Part shown: positions 16,209 to 25,197 of the stretch, in pieces
How the letters are laid out: each line of letters starts with the position of its first letter
How positions within the stretch are numbered: position 1 is the stretch's first letter
Source: Bacillus sp. RAR_GA_16
GTDB lineage: Bacteria > Bacillota > Bacilli > Bacillales > Guptibacillaceae
DNA length: 64,000 nt
Reading direction: 5' to 3'
Assembly (NCBI RefSeq): GCF_020165985.1
Contig: NZ_JAIUKZ010000011.1
Coordinates: 1-64,000, forward strand
The notes under the pieces: generated by a model
Seen by the model: only the letters and a program-made list of their open reading frames with translations
Database searches by the model: none
What the model was told of the DNA's origin: nothing
Translations under genes and position numbers: made by a program

Positions 16209-17135
16209 CTAGACAACCTGTTCACCCCCAGTAACTTCAAGGAACACATCTTCTAATGTTTTGACAGAGGATTGAATACCGTAGACGCGGACGCCTTTTT
16301 CTACAAGCACGGCTGTTACCTCAGGAATAAGCTCATGCTCAACTTTAATGGTTAACATCCGATCCGTTTGTTCAACCTCACAATCTGGGAAGTTTGCTTT
16401 AACAGCATGAATCGCATGTTCCACGGGGTCAACTTCAAATGAAACCATAACGGCTTGATCATTTTGAACAAAGTCGTTTACCCGTTGGACATCGACCATT
16501 TTCCCAGCTTGAATAATACCAATTCGGTCACACATCAGTTCAATTTCTGATAATAAATGACTTGAAACAACGACAGCAACGTTTTCTTCTCTTGCAAGCG
16601 TTCGTAAATATTGTCTGATTTCACGAATACCAGCGGGATCAAGACCGTTTGTCGGTTCGTCTAGAATAAGTAGCTTAGGTCGATGTAGCAGTGCTTGTGC
16701 AAGTCCTAGACGCTGTCTCATTCCGAGGGAGTATCCCTTCACTTTTTCATGAATACGTCCTTGTAGCCCAACGAGTTGAATCACTTCTTGAATCCGTTCT
16801 TTCGAAACGCCTTTCACCATACGAGCATAATGGACGAGGTTTTGATAGCCCGTTAGGAATTTGTACATTTCAGGATTTTCTACAATGGCCCCTACTTTGA
16901 CAATCGCATTCTCGTAATCTGTTTTAATGCTGCTTCCATCAATGAGAACTTCACCTTCTGTCATTCTCATGAGCCCGACCATCATTCGAATCGTTGTTGT
17001 TTTCCCTGCTCCGTTCGGTCCTAGAAATCCAAATACTTCACCAGGGTAGACATCAAATGAAAGCTGATCAATGATTGTTTTCTTTCCAATTACTTTTGTT
17101 AAATCTCGAATTTGAACAACTGGTTTGCCTGCCAT
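16209..17135 (-). CDS. ABC transporter ATP-binding protein (BcrA-like)
   Basis: A 308-residue ATPase with Walker A GPNGAGKTT, signature YSLGMRQRL, Walker B LLILDEPTNGLDP and a His switch (SSHLLSE). A C-terminal extension of about 90 residues, typical of the BcrA/NatA class of drug and peptide transport ATPases, follows. It lies one base after the first ATPase gene and overlaps control of the permease, so it most likely pairs with the 15266-16207 permease. Confidence 0.92.
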   Translation of the reverse strand: MAGKPVVQIRDLTKVIGKKTIIDQLSFDVYPGEVFGFLGPNGAGKTTTIRMMVGLMRMTEGEVLIDGSSIKTDYENAIVKVGAIVENPEMYKFLTGYQNLVHYARMVKGVSKERIQEVIQLVGLQGRIHEKVKGYSLGMRQRLGLAQALLHRPKLLILDEPTNGLDPAGIREIRQYLRTLAREENVAVVVSSHLLSEIELMCDRIGIIQAGKMVDVQRVNDFVQNDQAVMVSFEVDPVEHAIHAVKANFPDCEVEQTDRMLTIKVEHELIPEVTAVLVEKGVRVYGIQSSVKTLEDVFLEVTGGEQVV

Positions 17136-17136
17136 G

Positions 17137-17835
17137 TTACGCCTCCTCTTGGTACATCTTCTTCAACCACTCCACTATTCTCATACGATCTCGCTCGCGA
17201 ATGGTTTCAACATCTTCAAGTGCTAGAACCCTTCCATTTCGAATTGCAATAACCGTTTCAAGCAAAGGTTCGATCTCTGTTACTTCATGTGTGGTAATGA
17301 TCACCGTTTGCTTTTCTAAATCAATAAAGGAGAGCAGTCCTTTTACAATCGAATCTCGGACCATCGGATCGAGACCTGATAGTGGTTCATCCATTAAAAT
17401 AATCGGTACTTCTCTTGCCAGGGTGAGCGCAATCTTCAATCTGCCTCGATTACCTTTTGATAAATGTTTCACCTTTTGATTTATATCCACTTCCATGAAA
17501 TCAATAATTTCATGCGCTTTTTCGATATCAAAATCCTGAAATTGTGTTGCAAAGAAATGAATCGTCTCTTTCACTGAGAAGAAAGAATAATAAGCATCTA
17601 ATTCAGAAAGATAAGCCACTTTGTTTGCCGTCCTTCTGGAAATTGATTCCTGGTTAATCATCACGTTTCCTTCAGATGGCGAAACAAGTCCAGCGATCAT
17701 TTTCATGAACGTCGACTTTCCACTCCCGTTTGATCCTACAAGACCAATGATCTTTCCTTCTGGAATGGACACGTTTACCTCAGTAAGAGCTTGCTTTGTA
17801 AGATATCGTTTCGATACGTTTTCAAATGTAATCAT
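17137..17835 (-). CDS. ABC transporter ATP-binding protein (YtrB-like)
   Basis: A 232-residue ATPase with Walker A GSNGSGKST, a signature region KHLSKGNRGRLK with Ser-Lys-Gly-Asn in place of the usual LSGGQ, Walker B ILMDEPLSGLDP and a His switch (TTHEVTE). The N-G-substituted signature and short length match YtrB/YtrE-type ATPases encoded next to GntR-family YtrA regulators. It overlaps the regulator gene by 4 bp (ATGA-type junction). Its membrane partner is probably the 18216-18986 protein. Confidence 0.9.
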   Translation of the reverse strand: MITFENVSKRYLTKQALTEVNVSIPEGKIIGLVGSNGSGKSTFMKMIAGLVSPSEGNVMINQESISRRTANKVAYLSELDAYYSFFSVKETIHFFATQFQDFDIEKAHEIIDFMEVDINQKVKHLSKGNRGRLKIALTLAREVPIILMDEPLSGLDPMVRDSIVKGLLSFIDLEKQTVIITTHEVTEIEPLLETVIAIRNGRVLALEDVETIRERDRMRIVEWLKKMYQEEA

Positions 17836-18212
17836 GATTGATTCCCCTTTTCGTTCGTAACGTAAGTTCGAATACCTTCAATCATATCTTCTGACGAAAA
17901 CCCCATTTGCTTCATTTCTTCAATAAAATTCTGGATGTGGTTAATTTTAAGCTGTTCTCGAAGTTCGATCAGTTTTTCTTTTTGTTCGGTTACAAACGTT
18001 CCTTGCCCTCTCTTCGTCTCCACGATCTCCATCCTCTCCAGTTCATTGTACGTTCGCGACACTGTATTTGGATTGACGCCTGATTGAATGGCCATTTCCC
18101 TTACCGAAGGGAGTTTTTCACCAGTTTTTCGTTCACCTTTTATAATTTCCCAGCTAATGCGATCCACTAGCTGCAGGTAAATCGGCTTAGAGGGATTAAA
18201 TTCTTCTCCCAT
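17832..18212 (-). CDS. GntR family regulator, YtrA subfamily
   Basis: A 126-residue regulator with an N-terminal winged HTH (PIYLQLVDRISWEIIKGER, LPSVREMAIQSGVNPNTVSRTYNELE) and only a short two-helix C-terminal part, the hallmark of the YtrA subfamily. Such proteins repress their own ABC-transporter operons and respond to cell-wall antibiotics. A matching inverted repeat overlaps the operon promoter at 19010-19033. It is the second gene of the operon. Confidence 0.92.
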   Translation of the reverse strand: MGEEFNPSKPIYLQLVDRISWEIIKGERKTGEKLPSVREMAIQSGVNPNTVSRTYNELERMEIVETKRGQGTFVTEQKEKLIELREQLKINHIQNFIEEMKQMGFSSEDMIEGIRTYVTNEKGNQS

Positions 18213-18215
18213 CCG

Positions 18216-18986
18216 TTACACCTCCACTTTTCGATCAAGTAACCAGCATGTTAATAAGAAAATGAGAACTAGCGTGATGAAGTCGAACACGATATTTCCA
18301 ATCGGAAACGGAAAGGTCGAAACGGTTAATTCAAATTCCTGCTGACTAACTTCCGCATTTAACGGAGAGGGCAATTGAACATATCCCCAATCAATTAACA
18401 CTTCGGAAATTTGCGTTCCATCAAACCATGAACCTAACCAACTTATAAAACCGATGAGGAAAAGGACAAGGAGAAGGGCCCATCTTCCGATATACGTTTT
18501 CAATACCTGATAAAGCGTCCAATAGAACGTCAGCCATGTCCCCATATAAAGGGACCCAGCTACAATAACGGTTAGAAAATAGAATCCAAACAGCCATACG
18601 TTTTCGATTGGAAGCTCAAGAACACTCGTCTCCAGGTTGTAGGCTAGTAAAGCTAAACCACTCACAAGCCCAATCGAAATAAGGAGTGCGAGTAATCCGT
18701 TTAATATTTTCGCTCCAAGTAAGCGTGCTCCTGATTGCGGATTATGGAGCCATAAATGCAAGTTTCGTCCTTCTGTATTCAGACTGATTAATAGGTAGAG
18801 AGGTAGAAAAAAAACGTGTAACGCTGTTAGTACCCCTCCTATAATGGCCGTCAAATATGGGATTTCCCATCTTGCTGACCCTATAAAGAAACCGATCATC
18901 ACAAGTAAATCAAAGGTAATAACGCCCAGTAGCAGGGTTCTTGTTACACGAAATTCTTTTCGTAACAGCCCACTCCAATTCATCAT
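18216..18986 (-). CDS. Membrane protein of the YtrA-type ABC operon
   Basis: A 256-residue protein with six predicted membrane segments starting after WSGLLRKEFRVTR, an N-terminal amphipathic stretch seen in ABC-2 permease subunits. It has no catalytic motif. As first gene of the operon ahead of the regulator and two ATPases it is probably the permease that works with the YtrB-like ATPase. ATG 18986 follows AAGGGGAG. Confidence 0.75.
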   Translation of the reverse strand: MMNWSGLLRKEFRVTRTLLLGVITFDLLVMIGFFIGSARWEIPYLTAIIGGVLTALHVFFLPLYLLISLNTEGRNLHLWLHNPQSGARLLGAKILNGLLALLISIGLVSGLALLAYNLETSVLELPIENVWLFGFYFLTVIVAGSLYMGTWLTFYWTLYQVLKTYIGRWALLLVLFLIGFISWLGSWFDGTQISEVLIDWGYVQLPSPLNAEVSQQEFELTVSTFPFPIGNIVFDFITLVLIFLLTCWLLDRKVEV

Positions 18987-19009
18987 TTTACAACTCCCCT
19001 TATTGTATT

Positions 19010-19052
19010 GGTGTATTAGTTACATAGTACACCGATACTCACATAAGGTCAA
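19010..19052 (-). promoter_or_regulatory. Promoter and YtrA-type operator of the ABC operon
   Basis: On the minus strand, -35 TTGACC (19047-19052), 17-bp spacer and -10 TACTAT (19024-19029) lead into the operon. An inverted repeat GGTGTATTAG...TAGTACACC (19010-19033) covers the -10, matching the GTGTA/TACAC form of YtrA-family operators. Repression by the operon's own GntR protein is expected. Confidence 0.8.
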
Positions 19053-19174
19053 TCTTTTTTCTGGTTATTACTTTTGTTTATAAGTGATCCATTTTTCATT
19101 TCATTTCGTTAGCAATGTAAGAGCGTTGTCAGTAAAGGTTGATTAAGATAAATTGAATAAAAGAGGTGAAGAAG

Positions 19175-20155
19175 ATGAGGAAGATTTTGTTGCTGGTCGT
19201 TGGTGCGATTATCTGGCTTGTCCTTGCTGGATATAATAATAATTATGTTGAGCCTGAAACGGTTCAGGAATTGGAAACAAATTCCGTAGAAGAAACACAG
19301 TCGAATATCGATGTAGAAGAAATGGAGAAGCCGGATGTTTTATCTGATGAATTCTTACTCCTAGATGATCAAAAGGAAAAAATCGAAAAAGCAAAAGCCT
19401 CTCAGGACGTTCAAGAAGGGATTGAACCAGTTCAATTAGAAATTCCGGCCATTGATGTAAAAGCTGAGATAGAGAATGTCGGCGTTCTAGATAATGGACA
19501 AATGGGTGTACCAGAGGACATCAATAAAGTGGGATGGTTTGAGCCTGGCTTTAAACCAGGTACAAAAGGAAATGCGGTTCTTGCCGGACACGTAGATAGT
19601 AAAACTGGGCCCGCAATCTTCTTTTATCTCGAAAAACTTTCCAAAGGGGACGAAATTATCTTAACTGGTCAAGATGGTGAAACAATGACCTTCGTTGTAA
19701 CTGGGAAAGAAAGATACCCTTACAATGATTCCCCAATCGAGAAAATTTTTGGACCAACGGATTCACGCACATTGAATCTCATTACATGTGTCGGAACGTT
19801 TAATCGTTCGAAAGGAACCCATGAAGAAAGGCTTGTTGTCTCTACTGAGTTAAAAGAAGACAACCTTGATAAAAAGGAAGAAGTAAACCCTGATGAAGTT
19901 CCAGATGCTCCGACTAACCTTAGTGTTAGCGGAAACTTTCTATCCTGGCACGCTGTGCGTGATGAAAATGTCGTCGGTTATCGGATTTACAAAGCTGATG
20001 CGTACGGCGTATACAAGCAAATAGAGAGTGTATCAAACCTTGAACGTAAGAGCTTTGCCGATCCAGATGCTTCGAGCTCTTCCTACTATGTGACAACGGT
20101 TAATATCTTTGGAAATGAATCTGCACCATCCAAGAAAATAACGCCAGAAGAATAG
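19175..20155 (+). CDS. Class F-type sortase with C-terminal fibronectin type III domain
   Basis: A 326-residue exported protein: an N-terminal signal/anchor (residues 3-18), an acidic linker to about 85, a sortase domain with catalytic His139 (LAGHVDS), Cys205 (LITCVGTF) and Arg219 (EERLVV), then after an acidic linker an FN3-like domain from about 243 (PDAPTNLSVSGNFLSW, YRIYKADAYG, YYVTTVNIFGNES). The start ATG 19175 follows AGAGGTG. No LPxTG-type substrate gene lies nearby, so it is probably a housekeeping or general transpeptidase. The C-terminal FN3 fusion is unusual for sortases. Confidence 0.87.
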   Translation: MRKILLLVVGAIIWLVLAGYNNNYVEPETVQELETNSVEETQSNIDVEEMEKPDVLSDEFLLLDDQKEKIEKAKASQDVQEGIEPVQLEIPAIDVKAEIENVGVLDNGQMGVPEDINKVGWFEPGFKPGTKGNAVLAGHVDSKTGPAIFFYLEKLSKGDEIILTGQDGETMTFVVTGKERYPYNDSPIEKIFGPTDSRTLNLITCVGTFNRSKGTHEERLVVSTELKEDNLDKKEEVNPDEVPDAPTNLSVSGNFLSWHAVRDENVVGYRIYKADAYGVYKQIESVSNLERKSFADPDASSSSYYVTTVNIFGNESAPSKKITPEE

Positions 20156-20156
20156 G

Positions 20157-20190
20157 CAAAAGCCCAGCTGAATTCCAGCCGGGCTTTTTT
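20157..20190. terminator. Intrinsic terminator after the sortase gene
   Basis: Stem AGCCCAGCTG / CAGCCGGGCT with one mismatch, followed by TTTTTT; A-rich on the other side, so it may also act for the minus-strand symporter gene. Confidence 0.8.
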
Positions 20191-20213
20191 CATGATGATC
20201 TAGAACGAGCTCA

Positions 20214-21623
20214 CTAACTCGCTTTCTTCATTTCGTATTCAACAAGATAACGATTAAAGTAATCGTCGGTTTCGCTTTTAATCACTTTATAAAGCAATAA
20301 TAGTGCAATTAAGTTTGGAATCATCATCAGTGCATTGGCCATATCTGCAAAAGCCCAAACGGTTGTTAAGTTCGCAACTGTTCCGATAAAACATGCGAAT
20401 ATATAGACAGCACCATAATAAATCGTTATTTTTGTTCCAACAAGATATTCAAAGCATTTATATCCATACACGTACCAGCCAATAATGGTTGAGAAACCAA
20501 AGAAGATAACAGAGAATGTGACGATATACTCACCGATTATGCCAAGACTTGAGCCGAACGCAGCCGTCGTTAACGCACCAGCCTCAAGATTCGGATCATG
20601 GACAACTCCTGAAAGGTCTCCACCAGTTGGATCCCAAAATCCTGTGATAAGGAGAACGAGCGCTGTCATCGTACAAACAATAATCGTCACAATAAACGTA
20701 CCCGTCATCGCAACGAGCGCTTGCTTAACAGGGTGATCCGCTTTTGCATTTCCTGCAATCAGCGCTGCTGTACCAAGGCCTGCTTCATTAGAGAAAATCC
20801 CTTTAGAAACGCCTGACTTCACGGCTTCCATTACGATCACACCAGAAAATCCTCCTACAGCCGATAGAGGAGAGAAAGCATATGTGAAGATTAACTTCAT
20901 TGCTGGAATAACCGCATCAATATTTAACACAATGATGATGACCGCTCCTAATATGTAGAGCACTGCCATAATTGGAACAAAGAAACCTGCTACAGAGCTA
21001 ATCCGTTTCACACCACCAAAAATAATAAGAGCCGTAAGCGCAGCAAGAATAACCCCTGTAACCCATCCATCAATGTGAAAACTTTCATCAACAACACTTG
21101 CAATCGTATTCGATTGCACACTATTCCCAATACCAAGTGAAGCGATGGCACCGAATAATGCGAACGAGATCGCGAGCCACTTCCATTTTGGACCGAGTCC
21201 TTTTTCGACATAATACATTGGTCCACCTGCATACTCACCGTTGTCATTTTTCACACGGTATTTCATGGCAAGCAAAGCTTCACCATATTTGGTTGCCATA
21301 CCGACAAGGCCGACTACCCACATCCAGAAAATCGCACCTGGTCCACCAATCGTAATGGCCGTCGCAACACCTGCAATATTCCCATTTCCAATCGTTGCGG
21401 CAAGAGCTGTCATTAACGCTTTATAATTACTAACATCGCCTTCCGCACTGCTGTCCTCTTCTTTTTCTTTTGAAAATGCCAATTTAAACGCATACCCAAG
21501 TTTCCGAAACTGCAGTCCTTTTAAAATTAATGTGAGAAAGACACCTGTTCCAAATAACAAAATTAGACTTGGTGCTCCCCAAAGAACGCCGTTAATTTTC
21601 TGTAGCCATTCTAAGATGTTCAT
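20214..21623 (-). CDS. Sodium:alanine/glycine symporter (AGCS family)
   Basis: A 469-residue intact AGCS carrier with about ten membrane helices and the family motifs [36 protein letters not shown] and [10 protein letters not shown]. It takes up alanine or glycine with sodium. A perfect catabolite-response element lies just upstream of the start, so CcpA control is likely. A second, frameshifted member lies at 29169-30522. Confidence 0.93.
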   Translation of the reverse strand: MNILEWLQKINGVLWGAPSLILLFGTGVFLTLILKGLQFRKLGYAFKLAFSKEKEEDSSAEGDVSNYKALMTALAATIGNGNIAGVATAITIGGPGAIFWMWVVGLVGMATKYGEALLAMKYRVKNDNGEYAGGPMYYVEKGLGPKWKWLAISFALFGAIASLGIGNSVQSNTIASVVDESFHIDGWVTGVILAALTALIIFGGVKRISSVAGFFVPIMAVLYILGAVIIIVLNIDAVIPAMKLIFTYAFSPLSAVGGFSGVIVMEAVKSGVSKGIFSNEAGLGTAALIAGNAKADHPVKQALVAMTGTFIVTIIVCTMTALVLLITGFWDPTGGDLSGVVHDPNLEAGALTTAAFGSSLGIIGEYIVTFSVIFFGFSTIIGWYVYGYKCFEYLVGTKITIYYGAVYIFACFIGTVANLTTVWAFADMANALMMIPNLIALLLLYKVIKSETDDYFNRYLVEYEMKKAS

Positions 21624-21639
21624 TCTCTCTACTCCTTTA

Positions 21640-21654
21640 TGTTAACGCTTTCAT
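21640..21654. promoter_or_regulatory. Catabolite response element (CcpA site)
   Basis: Read on the minus strand, ATGAAAGCGTTAACA fits every position of the cre consensus WTGNAANCGNWNNCW. It lies 17-31 bp before the symporter start codon, a position suited to transcription roadblock or repression by CcpA. Confidence 0.7.
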
Positions 21655-21784
21655 GCACTGACCTATACCACATTATCATTAGTTCGCATTCATCGCAATT
21701 TTTTCGTCGAAAAATGATGAAAAAGTCACTAATTATTTTTCTATAACGATGGAATAAATACAAGGAGTAACATTATCCTACAGA

Positions 21785-21814
21785 AAAAAGAGACTTAACG
21801 GACGTTAAGTCTCC
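21785..21814 (-). terminator. Intrinsic terminator after yhfK
   Basis: Perfect stem GAGACTTAAC / GTTAAGTCTC with a GGAC loop and TTTTTT on the minus strand. Confidence 0.88.
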
Positions 21815-21827
21815 CACAAAATAAACT

Positions 21828-22466
21828 TTATAGCTGACCAATCGCATCACTGATGCTATGATCACCGTCTAGAACCTCAAATGAACGATTAAACGTATGC
21901 TCATTCTCTAGCACTTCAGCTAGAACAGCGGCTACATCTTCGCGTGGAATTTGACCGGATTTGTCTTCTAATGTTTCAGAAGCTCGAATCTTTCCTGTAC
22001 CAGGGTCATTAGAAAGACGACCTGGGCGAAGGATGGTGTACGTTAAGTTCGTTGCTTTTAAGTGCTCATCGGCACGCTTCTTTGCGTATAAGTAAGGTTT
22101 CATTTCATCTGGGCCTTTTTCTGGGTAATCGGACCCAACCGTGCTTAGCATCACAAAGCGCTTAATGCCTTGTTGCTTCGCTTCATCAACAGCTTTAATC
22201 GCACCTTCCTGGTCAATCATGATCGTTTTATCAGCACCAGTATGTGGACCAGAACCTGCAGCAAAGATAACCGCTTCACAACCATACAGCGCTTGAGAAA
22301 AATCTTTCTCAAGGTCTCCAAGTACGGTTTTGCCTCCAGCATCTTCAATGGCTTTTACTTGATCTGTATCGCGAATCATGCCGACTGGTTCATGACCGCG
22401 CTCAGCCAATTTCGTAATTAAGTGTGTACCAACTTGTCCGTTTGCTCCAATAACGAGTACTTTCAT
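21828..22466 (-). CDS. yhfK: NAD(P)-binding atypical SDR, YhfK-like
   Basis: A 212-residue protein of the NmrA/YhfK-type atypical SDRs: GANGQVGTHL nucleotide-binding loop at residues 7-16, MLSTVGSDYPE, YLYAKKRADEHL and YTILRPGRL. It is probably a NAD(P)H-dependent sugar-nucleotide-epimerase-like reductase or redox sensor; the substrate is unknown. Start ATG 22466 is set by AAAGGAGGACAAAT immediately upstream. The longer in-frame extension has no SD and would overlap the next gene. Confidence 0.88.
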   Translation of the reverse strand: MKVLVIGANGQVGTHLITKLAERGHEPVGMIRDTDQVKAIEDAGGKTVLGDLEKDFSQALYGCEAVIFAAGSGPHTGADKTIMIDQEGAIKAVDEAKQQGIKRFVMLSTVGSDYPEKGPDEMKPYLYAKKRADEHLKATNLTYTILRPGRLSNDPGTGKIRASETLEDKSGQIPREDVAAVLAEVLENEHTFNRSFEVLDGDHSISDAIGQL

Positions 22467-22548
22467 GTCAATTTGTCCTCCTTTAAAAACCTTAACACTT
22501 GTTATATTCCGCAAATCTAACTTTTTAAACCAACGAATGTGCAGGACG

Positions 22549-23613
22549 TTAAATACAGACCTGGTTTCGACCACTTTTCTTTGCTTTGTATAGAGATTTG
22601 TCCGCCTGTTCAACCGATGCCATTATCGGCATTTGTTGGTCAAGTTCAGCTAGTCCAATTGATACAGAAACGTCTTTTATTTCTTCGCCCATTTCGGTGA
22701 TGAATTCCTGCTCACTTAAACTTTCTTGCAATGTTTTCATACGATGGTAAGCCTCTTCTCTCGTTGAAGCTTCAAGCATTATGATGAATTCTTCTCCTCC
22801 ATATCGACCAACGAGCCAATCATCCTGCTCTGAAAGAAAAGTGGCAAAGTCAGCTAGGACACGATCACCATTCAAATGACCATACGTATCATTGATTTGT
22901 TTGAAAAAATCAAGATCAAGCATTGCTATTATTTTCTTTAAGTGACTTTCATGATCTTTCGCTTTTCGAAGAAAACTTCTTAAATTTAGAAGCCCGGTTA
23001 GCGAATCGTGTTCAGCATAGAAACGAAGTTGCTCACTCATTTCAAGGTTTTTTGTACTCGTTTGAATAAAGAAGTACATAATCAAAGCAGAAAGTTGAAA
23101 AGAAAGAAAGCGAATAAGATAGGAATAGATCGTAACGCCATCTGAGATGATATAACCGATAATTGCATCAGATATCAACCAAATTCCAACAAAATAGAGA
23201 AAAAGATTTAAATAACTCAGATTTCGAAACAGCCGCTCACGAATCAGGAGCGTCACAATTGTCGGAATCAACAGGGTAAAAAGAAGTTCCAATACAACAA
23301 ACTCTCCAGGAAAAGCGAAGCGAGCCAGTGATGAAATAATAAGTACTGGGACGCCAAGTTTAGCTCCGTGGTAAAGGACAAGAATAACCATCGGAATCGT
23401 CCTCAAATCAAACCAATAGTCATTAAGAATGACGGGAAGCTGATAGAGGCAAATGATACCAATGACGACAATGAGCACATGAGCAATTGCCACAACTTGA
23501 TTAGACCATCGCTTTTGAAAAGCAAGGTAGTATACGCTTTGGATGCAAAGGTGCATAAATAATAAGATTGAGAAGTTAGCTAATAATGATTCCATCGACC
23601 GTGTCACTTCCAT
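22549..23613 (-). CDS. Membrane diguanylate cyclase (5TM-GGDEF)
   Basis: A 354-residue protein with about six membrane helices in the first 185 residues (5TMR-LYT-like sensor) and a GGDEF domain with DSLTGLLN (203-210) and active-site GGEEF (272-276). It synthesises c-di-GMP. No RxxD inhibitory site precedes GGEEF, so product inhibition is not expected. No EAL domain is present. Start may be 23613 or the internal ATG at 23595, which has a better GGAAGTGA. It sits 82 bp upstream of yhfK on the same strand. Confidence 0.92.
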   Translation of the reverse strand: MEVTRSMESLLANFSILLFMHLCIQSVYYLAFQKRWSNQVVAIAHVLIVVIGIICLYQLPVILNDYWFDLRTIPMVILVLYHGAKLGVPVLIISSLARFAFPGEFVVLELLFTLLIPTIVTLLIRERLFRNLSYLNLFLYFVGIWLISDAIIGYIISDGVTIYSYLIRFLSFQLSALIMYFFIQTSTKNLEMSEQLRFYAEHDSLTGLLNLRSFLRKAKDHESHLKKIIAMLDLDFFKQINDTYGHLNGDRVLADFATFLSEQDDWLVGRYGGEEFIIMLEASTREEAYHRMKTLQESLSEQEFITEMGEEIKDVSVSIGLAELDQQMPIMASVEQADKSLYKAKKSGRNQVCI

Positions 23614-23802
23614 AAAAGTTATTTTTCCATGACTGCTCTTAATCGATTCTACACCTATCCTGGTATTTTGGTAAATAATAGTATCTATTTATTTTTTGCT
23701 ATGTTAATAATTGGTGTAGTTTTTGGGCTCATTTACGCCAAAAATTGAGATATCAACAATATAAACTAAAGCTAACAAAGCCTATTTTTAAGTCATAAAA
23801 AA

Positions 23803-23841
23803 ATCAAGTATTCCTTTACAAGATGTAAAGGAATACTTGAT
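23803..23841 (-). terminator. Intrinsic terminator after the OYE gene
   Basis: Perfect stem of about 17 bp, ATCAAGTATTCCTTTAC / GTAAAGGAATACTTGAT, followed on the minus strand by seven T. Confidence 0.92.
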
Positions 23842-23868
23842 GGAAAAGCTGTTCATTACTAGAACCGC

Positions 23869-24972
23869 TTAATATAATTTTTGCAAAGCTTCTTTGTTAA
23901 ATGGAAGGAGGTCATCCGCGCGGCCATCGCGCACTTTGCTTACCCACTCAGGATCCATTAATAGTGAGCGACCAATCGCAACAAGGTCAAATTCTTCATC
24001 TTCAAGTTTCTCAATCAAGCCATCAAGACTCGTTGTATTTGCTCCAGAGAAGCTTGTAAATTCGCCATCAAGCCCTACTGAACCTACTGAAATAACTGGC
24101 TTACCAGTCAATTTCTTTGTCCAACCTGCTAAGTTCAATTCAGAACCTTCAAATTCAGGCTCCCAGAAGCGACGTGTTGAGCAGTGGAAGATATCGACTC
24201 CAGCATTAACGAGTGGCGTTAAAAACTGTTCTAATTCTTCAGGTGTCGTTGCAAGTTTCGCTTTATAGTCGTTCATTTTCCATTGAGAAAAACGGAAAAT
24301 AATTGGGAAGTCCGGTCCAACCTCGCGACGGCATGCTTCAATAATTTCAACGGCGAATTGTGTTCTACCGACAAGGTCACCACCATAGCGGTCGGTACGT
24401 TTGTTTGTCTGTTCATAAAAGAATTGGTCAATTAAATAACCGTGCGCCCCGTGAAGTTCAATTGCATCAAAACCAAGTCGTTTCGCATCTGCAGCAGCCT
24501 GAGCGTACGCTTCAACAAGCTGTTCAACCTCTTCTGTTGTTAAAGGCTCATTTACTTTCTCACCGGATAGTGCTAGACCAGATGGGCCAACCGGCTGTGC
24601 TTCTTCGTTAGGTAATTCACCCAATTTCCGAGTCATCCCAACGTGCCAAAGCTGCGGTGCAATCTTACCACCCGCTTCATGTACTTCTTTTACAACATTC
24701 TCCCAGCCTTTGAGTGCTTCCTCACCATGAAAGACTGGAATACTTGCACCGGAAACGGATGAAGGATGGTTAATGCCAGTTCCTTCTGTGACAATTAATC
24801 CAACACCATTCTCAGCACGACGTCGATAATAAGCGGCTACATCTTCACCTGGTACATTTTCCGGTGAAAACCCTCTCGTCATCGGTGCCATAACTGTACG
24901 ATTTTCTAAAGACAATTTTTCGCTATTGAACGTTTTAAATAACGCTTCAGTCGATTTTTTTGTATGTGTCAA
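23869..24972 (-). CDS. Old Yellow Enzyme family NADH:flavin oxidoreductase
   Basis: A 367-residue TIM-barrel FMN enzyme with RTVMAPMTRGF at the N-terminus, IAPQLWHVG, ELHGAHGYLIDQF with the paired His that bind the substrate carbonyl, NKRTDRYGGD, and VAIGRSLLMDPEW near the C-terminus. It reduces electron-poor alkenes such as enones or nitroesters using NAD(P)H. The Met-Thr in APMTR is the fungal/GTN-reductase style rather than the Cys-containing YqjM style. Single-gene unit; ATG 24972 follows GAGGAGGA. Confidence 0.93.
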   Translation of the reverse strand: MTHTKKSTEALFKTFNSEKLSLENRTVMAPMTRGFSPENVPGEDVAAYYRRRAENGVGLIVTEGTGINHPSSVSGASIPVFHGEEALKGWENVVKEVHEAGGKIAPQLWHVGMTRKLGELPNEEAQPVGPSGLALSGEKVNEPLTTEEVEQLVEAYAQAAADAKRLGFDAIELHGAHGYLIDQFFYEQTNKRTDRYGGDLVGRTQFAVEIIEACRREVGPDFPIIFRFSQWKMNDYKAKLATTPEELEQFLTPLVNAGVDIFHCSTRRFWEPEFEGSELNLAGWTKKLTGKPVISVGSVGLDGEFTSFSGANTTSLDGLIEKLEDEEFDLVAIGRSLLMDPEWVSKVRDGRADDLLPFNKEALQKLY

Positions 24973-25090
24973 TTTGATTTCCTCCTCTATCCTTCGTGCA
25001 CTTCATATTATTTCAAAATCGCATTTTAAATGAAAGCAATCTGTTTGGGTAATGTGCTGGTGACGTTGTTGAACATGAAAAATGCTGTCA

Positions 25091-25190
25091 ATTCCGCGAT
25101 AATCAGAATAATTCCGCGAAAAATCGATTATTTCCGCGCTTTTTGAAATATATCCGCGATTTTCGCATTATTTCCGCGATCTCCGTAATG
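25091..25190. repeat. Array of five 20-bp units with a TTCCGCGA core
   Basis: The heptamer [TA]TCCGCG starts at 25092, 25112, 25132, 25152 and 25172, exactly 20 bp apart. Units share about 9 conserved bases, and the other 11 or so are A/T-rich and variable. The array lies between the terminator of the YuiD-like gene and the start of the OYE gene, so it is outside coding sequence. It is too regular for chance and too short and degenerate for a CRISPR array. Function unknown; see findings. Confidence 0.85.
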
Positions 25191-25197
25191 ACAAGAA

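Noticed and set aside
25091-25190. CRISPR array
   Set aside because: Units are only 20 bp, with about 9 conserved bases and no distinct spacers, and no cas genes lie nearby.
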